Positions 36,243 to 44,349 of a DNA stretch of 57,757 nucleotides are shown here, piece after piece. The notes under the pieces are model-generated. The model made no database searches. It was not told the origin of the DNA and saw only the letters and a list, made by a program, of their open reading frames with translations. Source of the DNA: Nitrospiria bacterium (GTDB taxonomy: Bacteria; Nitrospirota; UBA9217); contig CAKKRC010000078.1 of assembly GCA_919902495.1 (NCBI GenBank), positions 1 through 57,757 on the forward strand, written 5' to 3'. The translations under genes were made by a program, and so were the position numbers. How positions within the stretch are numbered: the stretch's first letter is position 1; each line of letters starts with the position of its first letter.

Positions 36243-37370
36243 TTATGATGGCTCGATCCTTATCAATTCGTATTTCTTAATTCCCAGCCCGAGCCGCTCG
36301 CATTCGTCGATCTGGAGCTGAAGGGGGCGGGGATTGAGCTTAGCCAGGATGTCGTCACCCGGCTTGAGCTTTGCCTCGTCGGCAGCCGACTGCGGCAGGG
36401 GAGGGGCGGCCCGGAGCATGTCGACCGACGCCTGTTCGATCGCCACGAGGTCGTCGGAGATCATGATGCCCTGGTCCTGGATGACCGGCACGTCGGCGAT
36501 GGGCATGCAGTCGCATTCGGGCTGTATCTGAAAGAGGAAGTTGACGTAGACGACCTTGCCCATCTTGAAGGTCGAAAGCACCGCCGCGGCTGATTCCGCC
36601 ATGCTCTTCATGAAGGTCTCGTCGTCCTGCGGCAGGGTCAGAGCCCCTTCCTGACAGACCCGGGAACATCTCCCGCAATGCCAGCAGGTCTCACCGTCAT
36701 AGGTGAACTCGCCGTCCTTGAACTCGATGGAGTCGAGCGGGCAGATCTCTGCGCACTGCCGGCAGAGCGTGCAGCGGTCCTTGTCCCACTGAAGACCCTT
36801 CTCGCCGTGGCAGTGCATGCCGCCACGTCCCTTCTGCCATCCCTGGTCCCGGTGCCGTCCGCTTACGCAGCCCATGGCCAGGTTCTTGATGGCTCCGGCG
36901 TAACCCGAGTTGATGTGCCCCTTCGTGTGCGAGCAGACCACCATGGCAGGCGCGTCGTGGATGGCAGAGGCGACCGCGATGCTGCCGAGCAGCGGGCCCG
37001 CCTTGACCAGGATGCTGTCCTTGCCGAAGATCCCGTCGGCAAGCACCACCGGGCAGCCGCAGGAGAGATGGTTCAGACCGTTCTGGTTCGCCACCTCGAT
37101 ATAATCGAGGCCCTTGATGCGCACCGTGTCCGTCACGAAAGGCTGTGCACCGGTCTCCGTCACTGCGTCAACGACCTTTCGGATCATAACGGGAGGAACG
37201 ATCCTGAACGCGCCTGGTGAACCCCAGTGGGTCTTGACCGCGACCCAGTCCTCTTCGGTGAACCGACTGGAGAGGTCCATCGTTTCGAGCAGCGCTTCGA
37301 GCTTGCCGGGTACGCTGTGGCGGTAGTTCCAGCGCAGCGTGCGGGCGGTGGAGAAATAGACCTTAGACAT
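36243..37370 (-). CDS. DUF362 protein with 2x[4Fe-4S] ferredoxin domain
   Basis: 375 residues. An N-terminal DUF362 domain (VAVKTHWGSPGAF, KGHINSGYAGAIKNLAMGCVS) is followed by two ferredoxin motifs, CTLCRQCAEICP and CWHCGRCSRVCQ, at about residues 197-245, then a C-terminal DUF362 continuation. The family is widespread in anaerobes; its reaction is unknown but must involve electron transfer. Its start overlaps the rsmI stop by eight bases. Confidence 0.9.
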   Translation of the reverse strand: MSKVYFSTARTLRWNYRHSVPGKLEALLETMDLSSRFTEEDWVAVKTHWGSPGAFRIVPPVMIRKVVDAVTETGAQPFVTDTVRIKGLDYIEVANQNGLNHLSCGCPVVLADGIFGKDSILVKAGPLLGSIAVASAIHDAPAMVVCSHTKGHINSGYAGAIKNLAMGCVSGRHRDQGWQKGRGGMHCHGEKGLQWDKDRCTLCRQCAEICPLDSIEFKDGEFTYDGETCWHCGRCSRVCQEGALTLPQDDETFMKSMAESAAAVLSTFKMGKVVYVNFLFQIQPECDCMPIADVPVIQDQGIMISDDLVAIEQASVDMLRAAPPLPQSAADEAKLKPGDDILAKLNPRPLQLQIDECERLGLGIKKYELIRIEPS

Positions 37371-38211
37371 CTTGTTCCTCTTCCTTGATCGTTAAGCCGA
37401 TCTTGTAGACCTCTTTCTTAGGAATATCCAGATCGTGAGCTGTGATAGCGATTGCTTCCTTCTTGGAAAGGCCGCGATGGATCATGAGGTTCTTGAGATA
37501 TTCTTCGGGAGAGATATCCTCCCGGTCCGCGCCTTCTTGATGGGCCTGGAGGATGACCGTGAATTCGCCCTTCATGCTGCCGGCTTCCAGCTGCTTTTTA
37601 ACATCTGAAAGACTGCCCCGGATGACCTGTTCGTGGACCTTGGTCAACTCACGGGTGAGGACCGCCTTCCGGTCGCCCAGGACAGCCAGCATATCGTCCA
37701 GGGTCTGCAGGATGCGGTGGGGTGCTTCGTAGAATATCAGTGTCCGCTCTTCCTTGGTCAGTTCTTCGAGGCGTTTCAATCGCGCTGTATGCTTGCTCGG
37801 GAGAAATCCCTCGAACACGAACCGGTCCGTAGGCAACCCCGATATGGATAGTGCGGCAATTGCCGCAGTCGCGCCGGGGATCGGGACCACGGGGACCTTC
37901 TGGTCTATGGCGAGGTTGATGAGGAAGTAGCCCGGGTCGGAGATGCCCGGCGTTCCCGCGTCGGAGACAAGGGCCACGTTCTTTCCTTCGAGCAGGCGGG
38001 AAACGAGGACCGGCGCTTTTTCTTCCTTGTTGTGATCGTGATAGCTCGTAAGCGGCGTGTGGATGTCGAATTTGTTGAGCAGCTTCTGGGTATGGCGCGT
38101 GTCCTCGGCGGCGATGGCATCCGCTTCCTTCAAAATGCGGATGGCCCGGAGCGTGATGTCCTCGAGGTTGCCGATGGGGGTGGAGACGATGTAGAGAGTT
38201 CCTGTGGACAT
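37363..38211 (-). CDS. rsmI: 16S rRNA (cytidine1402-2'-O)-methyltransferase
   Basis: 282 residues with LYIVSTPIGNLEDIT, AAEDTRHTQKLL, ALVSDAGTPGISDPG and FYEAPHRILQTL, which are the four hallmark motifs of the RsmI/TP_methylase family; length is normal. It methylates the 2'-O of C1402 in 16S rRNA with SAM. Downstream gene (DUF362) starts inside its last codons. Confidence 0.95.
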   Translation of the reverse strand: MSTGTLYIVSTPIGNLEDITLRAIRILKEADAIAAEDTRHTQKLLNKFDIHTPLTSYHDHNKEEKAPVLVSRLLEGKNVALVSDAGTPGISDPGYFLINLAIDQKVPVVPIPGATAAIAALSISGLPTDRFVFEGFLPSKHTARLKRLEELTKEERTLIFYEAPHRILQTLDDMLAVLGDRKAVLTRELTKVHEQVIRGSLSDVKKQLEAGSMKGEFTVILQAHQEGADREDISPEEYLKNLMIHRGLSKKEAIAITAHDLDIPKKEVYKIGLTIKEEEQDV

Positions 38212-38240
38212 AGATCAAAATCCTAGAAAAGGAAAAGCAT

Positions 38241-38366
38241 TTCTCGCAAAGCTCGCAAAGTTCGCCAAGGAAAAAGAAACAACAAAAGACGAACTTGTTC
38301 TTAGAAACAAATTATTAAGACCCATGTTCTCGCAGTTCTTTGCGCCCTTTGCGGGCTTTGCGAGAA
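38241..38366. repeat. CGCAAAG-family inverted repeat pair
   Basis: A 20-base sequence at 38241-38260 and its inverted copy at 38347-38366 differ at one position. More partial copies follow up to 38420. The 210-base gap between nadE and rsmI holds nothing else recognisable. Confidence 0.75.
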
Positions 38367-38421
38367 ACCAGCCTTGCATTTGTTATTTTTGTTGCCCTCT
38401 GCGGCTCTGCGAGAGAACGCC

Positions 38422-40140
38422 TTAATAGCTTTTATATCGATTTGTAATGGGGAACCGCCGGTCCTTGCCCAGCCCGCGGGGCGTGATCTTGACGCCGGGA
38501 GGCGCCTGTCGTCGCTTGTACTCGCTGGAATCGACGAGGTGGATCACCTTTTCCACGGTCTTCCGGTCAAAGCCCATCTTCAGGATATCGCGGAAGGCTA
38601 TGTCATCCTCGACGTAAGCCTTCAGGATGGGGTCGAGCACCGAGTACACCGGCAGGGAATCGCTGTCCTTCTGGTTCGGCCGCAGCTCGGCGGTCGGCGC
38701 CTTGGTCATGACCCGCTTCGGGATGAGGGTTGTCCCCGCGAGCTTGTTGATGCAGCGGCAGATGTCGTACACCAGGGTCTTGGGCACGTCCTTGATCACG
38801 GCAAACCCGCCCGCCATGTCGCCGTAGAGCGTGGCATAGCCCACTGACATCTCGCTCTTGTTCCCGGTGGTGAGCACGAGCCAGCCGAACTTGTTCGAGA
38901 GCGCCATGAGGATGTTCCCCCGGATGCGCGCCTGGAGGTTCTCCTCGGTCACGTCCTGCTTCGTCCGAGAAAACTCGCAGCGCAGAGTGTTGAGGTAGGC
39001 ATCGAACGCCTGCATGATGGGGACCTCGAGGTACTTTATCCCGAGGTTCTTCACCAGTTCCAGGGCGTCCTCGCGGCTCTCCCGCGAACTGAACTGGGAC
39101 GGCATGAACACGCCGACGACGTTCTCTCTGCCCACGGCGTCAGCGGCCACTGCCGCGACAAGGGACGAGTCGATGCCTCCGGACAGGCCGATCACCGCGG
39201 ACCGGAACCCGGTCTTCCGGACATAGTCCCTGGTTCCCAGCACGAGCGCTTGATAGACCTCTTCGCACGAGGGAAGGGAGGGGATGATCTTCCGGCCAAT
39301 GAGGGGTTTCTTTTTCGAAGCCGGCCGTTCGGAAAGGACGATGCGGTCGATGGATTCGAAGTGCTTCGACCTTGCGCTGCTACGAGCCGGTTTCTTTTCG
39401 GGGACCTTGACGTCGGTGATCAGGAGCTCCTCCCTAAACTGGTTCCCCGACGCAAGCAGTTTTCCCTTTCCGTCGATGACCATGCTCTGACCGTCGAAGA
39501 CCAGTTCATCCTGGCCGCCGACCGCGTTGGTGTAGGAGACGATGACATTGTTCTCCCGGGCGCGGCGCGTAAGCATCTTCAGGCGCTCCCTGCCCTTGCC
39601 CTTATGGTAGGGCGAGGCATTGATGTTGATGATCACCTCGGCGCCCGCCAGCGCCTGGGAGCGCGTGGGGCCCTCCTTGAACCAGATATCCTCGCAGATA
39701 TTCACGCCGAGCGTCACGCCCCTGAGGGTGATGAGGGGATACCGGTGCCCGGGACGGAAATAGCGGTACTCATCGAAGACGCCGTAGTTCGGGAGCAGGA
39801 TCTTATGGTACACATATGCGAGCTTCCCGTTGTGCAGTATTGCGGCTGCGTTGTACAGCAGGTCCTTCCTGTCGACGAATCCGATGACGGCGGTGATGCC
39901 TGTGGCGGCCAGCTGGATCTCCTTGAGGGTCTGAAGGTTGTCCTTTACGAACTGCGGCTTGAGCAGCAGGTCCTCGGGAGGATAGCCGGTCACGGCAAGT
40001 TCGGGAAAGGCCACGATATCGGCCCCGGCCTTTCGGGCGAGTCCGATGGTGTCGATGATCCTGTCCCGGTTGCCGGCAAGGTCGCCGACGGTGGGATTGA
40101 TCTGTGCCATGGCTATTCTGAGTATTCTGAGTGTTTTCAT
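38422..40140 (-). CDS. nadE: Glutamine-dependent NAD+ synthetase
   Basis: 572 residues in two domains. The N-terminal nitrilase-like glutaminase has the catalytic triad Glu 47 (AFPELAVTGYPPED), Lys 113 (YHKILLPNYGVFDE) and Cys 149 (GVNICEDIWF). The C-terminal synthetase has the ATP pyrophosphatase loop SGGIDSSLVAA at about 318-328. It makes NAD+ from deamido-NAD+, ATP and glutamine. It carries both domains intact. The first eight or so codons are unusual but the ATG at 40140 is the best start; ATG at residue 11 is the alternative and matches other family members well. Confidence 0.96.
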   Translation of the reverse strand: MKTLRILRIAMAQINPTVGDLAGNRDRIIDTIGLARKAGADIVAFPELAVTGYPPEDLLLKPQFVKDNLQTLKEIQLAATGITAVIGFVDRKDLLYNAAAILHNGKLAYVYHKILLPNYGVFDEYRYFRPGHRYPLITLRGVTLGVNICEDIWFKEGPTRSQALAGAEVIININASPYHKGKGRERLKMLTRRARENNVIVSYTNAVGGQDELVFDGQSMVIDGKGKLLASGNQFREELLITDVKVPEKKPARSSARSKHFESIDRIVLSERPASKKKPLIGRKIIPSLPSCEEVYQALVLGTRDYVRKTGFRSAVIGLSGGIDSSLVAAVAADAVGRENVVGVFMPSQFSSRESREDALELVKNLGIKYLEVPIMQAFDAYLNTLRCEFSRTKQDVTEENLQARIRGNILMALSNKFGWLVLTTGNKSEMSVGYATLYGDMAGGFAVIKDVPKTLVYDICRCINKLAGTTLIPKRVMTKAPTAELRPNQKDSDSLPVYSVLDPILKAYVEDDIAFRDILKMGFDRKTVEKVIHLVDSSEYKRRQAPPGVKITPRGLGKDRRFPITNRYKSY

Positions 40141-40243
40141 AGTCTGGTATCTGTAACCTCAAAGTCAAGAACAAGCAGAGTTAACGTTGCCCGTTCGCAA
40201 AGTCGAAGAGCCCACAGAGATGAAGAACACAGGATCAAGGCAT

Positions 40244-40277
40244 ATTTCTCGCAAAGCTCGCGGAGGTCGCAAAGGGA
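40244..40277. repeat. CGCAAAG-family repeat copy
   Basis: A TTTCTCGCAAAGCTCGC stretch followed by GCGGAGGTCGCAAAGG matches the copies at 38241 and 51124. It lies in the gap between the GxxExxY and nadE genes. Confidence 0.6.
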
Positions 40278-40303
40278 ATGCAACACCGGATCAAGGCCGA
40301 AGA

Positions 40304-40681
40304 TCAAAGGCCATTTGCGATGCGCGTGATGCCGTCCTTCATCAGTTCGACATTAAAATTGGCAAGTAACCCCAGCTTTCTTCCTGACAGTTTCAAATAG
40401 GTCAATAGTTGTTTCTTATGAACGGGGATAACATTCTCGATGGACTTGATCTCAACAATGACCTTGTCGTCCACGATAACGTCAGCCCTGAATCCAACAT
40501 CCATGTTGATCTCATCGTAGACAAGTGGCACATCCACCTGATTGGAAGCTTTAATTCCCAGCTTCTTCAGCTCATAGACGAGCGCGGCTTCATAGACAGA
40601 TTCCAGCAAGCCGGGACCGAGGGAGCGATGAATCTTGATACAAAGATCGACCACGATTTTGGCTATTTCGTTTTCTGTCAA
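40304..40681 (-). CDS. GxxExxY-type protein (PD-(D/E)XK-like)
   Basis: 125 residues containing GPGLLESVYEAAL (the GxxExxY signature), VPLVYDEINMDVGFRADVIV and IVEIKSIENV, where Asp and Glu-x-Lys fit a PD-(D/E)XK nuclease-like active site. The function of the family is unknown. The start is TTG at 40681, overlapping the larC stop, and is supported by GGAGG seven bases upstream. Confidence 0.85.
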   Translation of the reverse strand: MTENEIAKIVVDLCIKIHRSLGPGLLESVYEAALVYELKKLGIKASNQVDVPLVYDEINMDVGFRADVIVDDKVIVEIKSIENVIPVHKKQLLTYLKLSGRKLGLLANFNVELMKDGITRIANGL

Positions 40682-41886
40682 TCCGTTTCCTCCGCAGCCT
40701 TTCTTGGCGTCCTTGGCGAGCTTTGCGAGAAAACCGCTTTGGCCTCTTCGATCACGTTTTTCAGCGGTATATGTCGTTCATCTGCGATCCGCTTGCAGTC
40801 TTCGTACTCCGGCGTGACGGTCATGATCTCATCGCCCTGTTTGCTGATCTTCATCCGTATCTTCCCGTACGGGGTCTCGACCGTCCGGACCTCCCGGCTG
40901 AGCTTCTTCCTGCCCACTTCCTGGATCCGGACGCCGATGCTCGTGGTCTCCCGGAAGATCGTATCGAGCAGTTCCGCGCTCTTTGCCTTGTCGGTAAGAA
41001 CGGACAGCAGGACGGCCGGCCGGCCTTTTTTCATGATGATGGGGGTGAGATAGACGTCATGGGCACCTTTCGCCATGAGCGTATCGATCAGGTGGCCGTA
41101 GATCTGGGGATTCATGTCGTCGATGTTGGATTCGATGACGATGGACGTATCCTCTTCGTACGCCGACACCGGCTCGCCGATCATCAGCCGGAGAACATTG
41201 GGCTGGCCCGGAATGTCCTTGTTCCCGGCACCGTAGGCGACCCGGCATATGGTCATTTGGGGAAGGGGACCGAAGGAGGCGGCCAGCGTGCTGATGATGG
41301 CCGCGCCGGTCGGGGTCGTGAGCTCGAAGGTGATGGATGACGAGTAGAGCGGAATGTTCCTGAGAAGTTCAGCTGTGGCCGGAGCTGGCACGGGCAGCTT
41401 GCCGTGGGCTGTGTGGACCGTGCCGGAGCCCACATTGAGCGGGGAACCGATGATCTCGGTGATGCCGAGATGTTCAAGCCCGATGACCGAACCCACGATA
41501 TCCACCAGGGCGTCGACTGCTCCGACTTCGTGGAAATGGACCTTCTCCGGCGTTGTTCCGTGGACCTTCGCTTCGACCTCGGCCAGCCGCTGAAAGATGC
41601 TCAGGCTTTTCCGCTTTACCGCGGTTTTGAGAGAAGAGGCATTGATGATCGCCTCGATGTCCGAGAGATGGCGGGCAGGCTGTTCCTTTTCGTCCAGGAT
41701 GACGTGGACCTTCGTGGCCGAGAGGCCGGACCGCTTCACCTTCTCACTGGAGAGCGTGTAACCGGGCAGGTTCAGCTTGGCAAGCTCCGAGCGCAGGACC
41801 TCTATGGGCAGGCCCGCGTCCACCAGGGCGCCCAAGGTCATGTCGCCGGATATTCCGGAAAAGCAATCGAAGTAGGCAAGGGTCAT
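40678..41886 (-). CDS. larC: LarC, nickel pincer cofactor biosynthesis protein
   Basis: 402 residues beginning YFDCFSGISGDMTLGALVDAG, with FHEVGAVDALVDIVG, and TPTGAAIISTLA, the signature blocks of LarC (CTP-dependent nickel insertase in the nickel-pincer nucleotide pathway of lactate racemase and other LarA-type enzymes). The final ~16 residues (from SQSSPRTP) are encoded by a CGCAAAG repeat copy at 40701-40733, so the native C-terminus may have been replaced. larB is upstream but separated by a TIR-like gene; larE and larA are not in the window. Confidence 0.94.
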   Translation of the reverse strand: MTLAYFDCFSGISGDMTLGALVDAGLPIEVLRSELAKLNLPGYTLSSEKVKRSGLSATKVHVILDEKEQPARHLSDIEAIINASSLKTAVKRKSLSIFQRLAEVEAKVHGTTPEKVHFHEVGAVDALVDIVGSVIGLEHLGITEIIGSPLNVGSGTVHTAHGKLPVPAPATAELLRNIPLYSSSITFELTTPTGAAIISTLAASFGPLPQMTICRVAYGAGNKDIPGQPNVLRLMIGEPVSAYEEDTSIVIESNIDDMNPQIYGHLIDTLMAKGAHDVYLTPIIMKKGRPAVLLSVLTDKAKSAELLDTIFRETTSIGVRIQEVGRKKLSREVRTVETPYGKIRMKISKQGDEIMTVTPEYEDCKRIADERHIPLKNVIEEAKAVFSQSSPRTPRKAAEETD

Positions 41887-41905
41887 AGGTTTACGATGAT
41901 GCTAT

Positions 41906-41961
41906 CCCTCGCGGAGCGAGGGCAGAACGACGAATTCACACGCCGCGTAGCGGTCGGCGTG
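41906..41961. repeat. Two short hairpins between larC and the TIR-like gene
   Basis: CCCTCGC/GCGAGGG (41906-41912 and 41916-41922, three-base loop) and CACGCCG/CGGCGTG (41939-41945 and 41955-41961) form two 7-base-pair stems in the 88-base gap. They lie right at the 3' border of the AT-rich gene. No T-tract is present, so a terminator role is uncertain. Confidence 0.6.
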
Positions 41962-41974
41962 GAACGACAGGTTA

Positions 41975-43243
41975 TTACACGATCTCCACATCCGGCCTTT
42001 CTAAGCCGCACTCATCCCAAATATGATTGAATAATGGTCGTAAGATTTCAGTTGTTTTCTGCTTATAATCAGATATAACGCCCTTAAATATTATATGTTT
42101 ATTCACTACGCTACCCTGAAATCTTTCAACATAAGAGCGTGACACCGCCATCCTAAATCCTTCTACATCTGACGCACCTGCAATAAACTGAATTGGAAGC
42201 TTCAGTTTTAATATAGTTGACGCAAAGTTTAGGTAATTGGCAAGCGTTTTGTTGAAAACAACTTCTATCGCTGATGATGGGAAATATCCAAAATCAACTT
42301 TTGATACATCCATATGGTATGTTTTTTCAATCGAGTCTAAATCAATACCCCACAACTGTTTGCTCAGAAATAGTTGGGTTACACTAATAACCTTATCATC
42401 TTTGTAATCGCACACGAAGGAACCAAACTTATTACGCTCCCGATAGTTTGATCCGTATCCTCCACTTCCCATCGGCTTTAAATCGCTCGCCTTAATCATT
42501 TCATAAGCTATTTTTTGAGATTTGATAGCTTCTTCACCATAAGCAGGAATTAATCGCAAGAATAAGCTCTCTATATTCGGAATGAATATATTTGTATCTC
42601 CATGTCGCAATGTTCTTATTATTGTAAAAACTTCATCTGGTGAGGTGAATCTAGAAGGATTTTCATAAGTATATTCTTCCACAGTCTGTGATTTCGATAA
42701 AGACTCTTCTAATAAGCCACTTTTTAAGAAAGTTTCTATTTGATGAGCGAGTATCTTCACCAAGTTAGCCTTTGCTTCCGTTCGCTCGTCCGATGATGCT
42801 TCCGGACTTAAATGATAAGTAATGGGGTTCCGCAGATGACGCATATCAAATGGTAGGTTATCAGCAGTTGGTTCGCCAAATGCAGTATTCATTACTGGGA
42901 TTATCCGAGAATAAGATAACGACTTCAGTGCCCAGCCATATTCAATTAGCACATTTGGATTTGGGAGCATCCGCCCTTCTGGTGATTGACCAACGAATGT
43001 TAAGTCGGGCACGAAAATGGCACACTTATCAATTTTATTGAATATCGTTTCTACAATAGGGGGGATTCCTGGCACGCCCTGCGTATCTTTATCCAATTTA
43101 ATTTCTTCATTCCGAATTGCATCCTGTATTTCTATTTTCGCTGCGAGTTGTTTGATGGCTTTAGCAAGAGCATCTTCTATGAAACCCCGATTAATTGAAT
43201 TAGGCGTATCGCTCTGCCATGAATAAAATACAGTGAGTGCCAT
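41975..43243 (-). CDS. TIR-like nucleotide-hydrolase/defence-type protein, horizontally acquired
   Basis: 422 residues. The N-terminal ~150 residues (VFYSWQSDTPNSINRGFIEDAL, CAIFVPDLTFV, NPNVLIEYGWAL with Glu 101, RIIPVMN) follow the strand-helix order of TIR-like domains, in which a Glu in this position cleaves NAD+ or binds nucleotides. The C-terminal ~220 residues are of unknown fold and might be a sensor. The gene is strikingly AT-rich against GC-rich larB and larC on both sides, and has its own GAGG ribosome-binding site. This points to horizontal acquisition, and TIR proteins of this type are often anti-phage effectors. No partner (cyclase, Argonaute, SIR2) is nearby, so a stand-alone system or another use is possible. 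Family assignment is moderate. Confidence 0.65.
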   Translation of the reverse strand: MALTVFYSWQSDTPNSINRGFIEDALAKAIKQLAAKIEIQDAIRNEEIKLDKDTQGVPGIPPIVETIFNKIDKCAIFVPDLTFVGQSPEGRMLPNPNVLIEYGWALKSLSYSRIIPVMNTAFGEPTADNLPFDMRHLRNPITYHLSPEASSDERTEAKANLVKILAHQIETFLKSGLLEESLSKSQTVEEYTYENPSRFTSPDEVFTIIRTLRHGDTNIFIPNIESLFLRLIPAYGEEAIKSQKIAYEMIKASDLKPMGSGGYGSNYRERNKFGSFVCDYKDDKVISVTQLFLSKQLWGIDLDSIEKTYHMDVSKVDFGYFPSSAIEVVFNKTLANYLNFASTILKLKLPIQFIAGASDVEGFRMAVSRSYVERFQGSVVNKHIIFKGVISDYKQKTTEILRPLFNHIWDECGLERPDVEIV

Positions 43244-43309
43244 CAGTTATTCCTCAGTAATTGCATCTCAGAATATATCTCTATAACCAGTTGTTGACTA
43301 TGGGGGATA

Positions 43310-43361
43310 GTAAACACCTAAAAACCAGACCCATAGTAAAGCACGGAATTTCGGTGTTTAC
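43310..43361. repeat. 9-base inverted repeat upstream of the TIR-like gene
   Basis: GTAAACACC at 43310-43318 and GGTGTTTAC at 43353-43361 are perfectly complementary, 34 bases apart, in the 154-base gap between larB and the TIR-like gene. It lies upstream of the TIR-like start, so it could be an operator or a remnant of the insertion boundary. Confidence 0.5.
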
Positions 43362-43397
43362 CAGTTTAGCAAGAATTATGCCTTAGGGTGCTTATCG

Positions 43398-44153
43398 TCA
43401 CCGTTCGCCCAAAAGATTGATCCTGTGCGCCAGCACGCCGGCGCCGAAGCCGTTGTCAATGTTCATGACCGCTATCCCTGATGCGCAGGAGTTCAGCATG
43501 GTGAGGAGCGGGGCGAGCCCCTGGAACCCGGCGCCGTAGCCCACGCTTGTCGGCACAGCGATGATCGGCTTGTCCACGAGGCCCCCGACGACCGAGGGAA
43601 GGGCGCCGTCCATGCCCGCGACCACGACGATCACGCGGGCGGAATCGAGGATGTTCTTCTTGCTCAGGATGCGGTGGATGCCTGCAACGCCGACATCGTA
43701 CACTGTCTGGACCGTGCTGCCGAGGGTTGCGGCTGTCACTGCTGCCTCTTCGGCGATGGGGATATCGGACGTCCCTGCGGTGAGCACGAGGACGATGCCA
43801 TTGGTCAGGGTCTTCTTCTTATGTTCAATGACGATTGCCCTCGATGCCTTGTGAAAGACCGCGCGTTTGTCCAGCTTCTTTACCGCTTTGAATACAGTAT
43901 CCGATGCCCGGGTGGCAAGGATATCGCTGCCCATCTTCAGCATGCGTTTGATGATGCCGGTGATCTGCTCGACCGTTTTGCCTTCGCAGTAGATCACTTC
44001 GGGCATGCCGTGGCGCAGGCTCCGATGATGGTCGATGTGGGCGTAGGCAACGTCCTCGAAGGGGAGGTGCTTCAAGCGGTCGAGCGCCGCCTTCACGCCG
44101 GTCTTGCCGGAGCGGACGGATTCGAGGAGCCTGGTGATGTCTGAAGAGTTCAT
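43398..44153 (-). CDS. larB: LarB, nickel pincer cofactor biosynthesis carboxylase
   Basis: 251 residues. The C-terminal PurE-like half has VLTAGTSDIPIAEEAAVTA, VVVAGMDGALPSVVGGLV and PTSVGYGAGFQG, the motifs of LarB, which carboxylates and hydrolyses nicotinic acid adenine dinucleotide to start nickel-pincer nucleotide synthesis. The product is fed to LarE and then LarC. Orientation and order (larB then larC) fit an ancestral operon now interrupted by the TIR-like gene. Confidence 0.94.
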   Translation of the reverse strand: MNSSDITRLLESVRSGKTGVKAALDRLKHLPFEDVAYAHIDHHRSLRHGMPEVIYCEGKTVEQITGIIKRMLKMGSDILATRASDTVFKAVKKLDKRAVFHKASRAIVIEHKKKTLTNGIVLVLTAGTSDIPIAEEAAVTAATLGSTVQTVYDVGVAGIHRILSKKNILDSARVIVVVAGMDGALPSVVGGLVDKPIIAVPTSVGYGAGFQGLAPLLTMLNSCASGIAVMNIDNGFGAGVLAHRINLLGER

Positions 44154-44200
44154 GAAAGACTACATTTCCCGTCGAACGACAGATGAATCAATTTATCAGT

Positions 44201-44295
44201 TCCTCCCCCTTGATGGGGGAGGTTAGGTGGGGGTGATGAGCATGCACGACGGATACATCACCCTCCCCTTAGCCCCTCCCATCGAAGGGAGGGGA
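44201..44295. repeat. Imperfect 37/39-base inverted repeat (CCTCACCC family)
   Basis: A left arm (44201-44237, with TCCTCCCCCTTGATGGGG) and a right arm (about 44256-44295, with CCCCTCCCATCGAAGGGAGG) are inverted versions of each other, each with its own small hairpin, separated by a short spacer. The 196-base gap between the TPR gene and larB is occupied mostly by it. Confidence 0.7.
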
Positions 44296-44349
44296 AATTA
44301 ATGGTTAAGCCTTTCTCCGTGTCTCCGTGCCTCCGTGGTGGCTCGATCT

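Noticed and set aside
39250-40329. Plus-strand ORF of 359 codons
   Set aside because: Antisense to nadE, which has complete family motifs.
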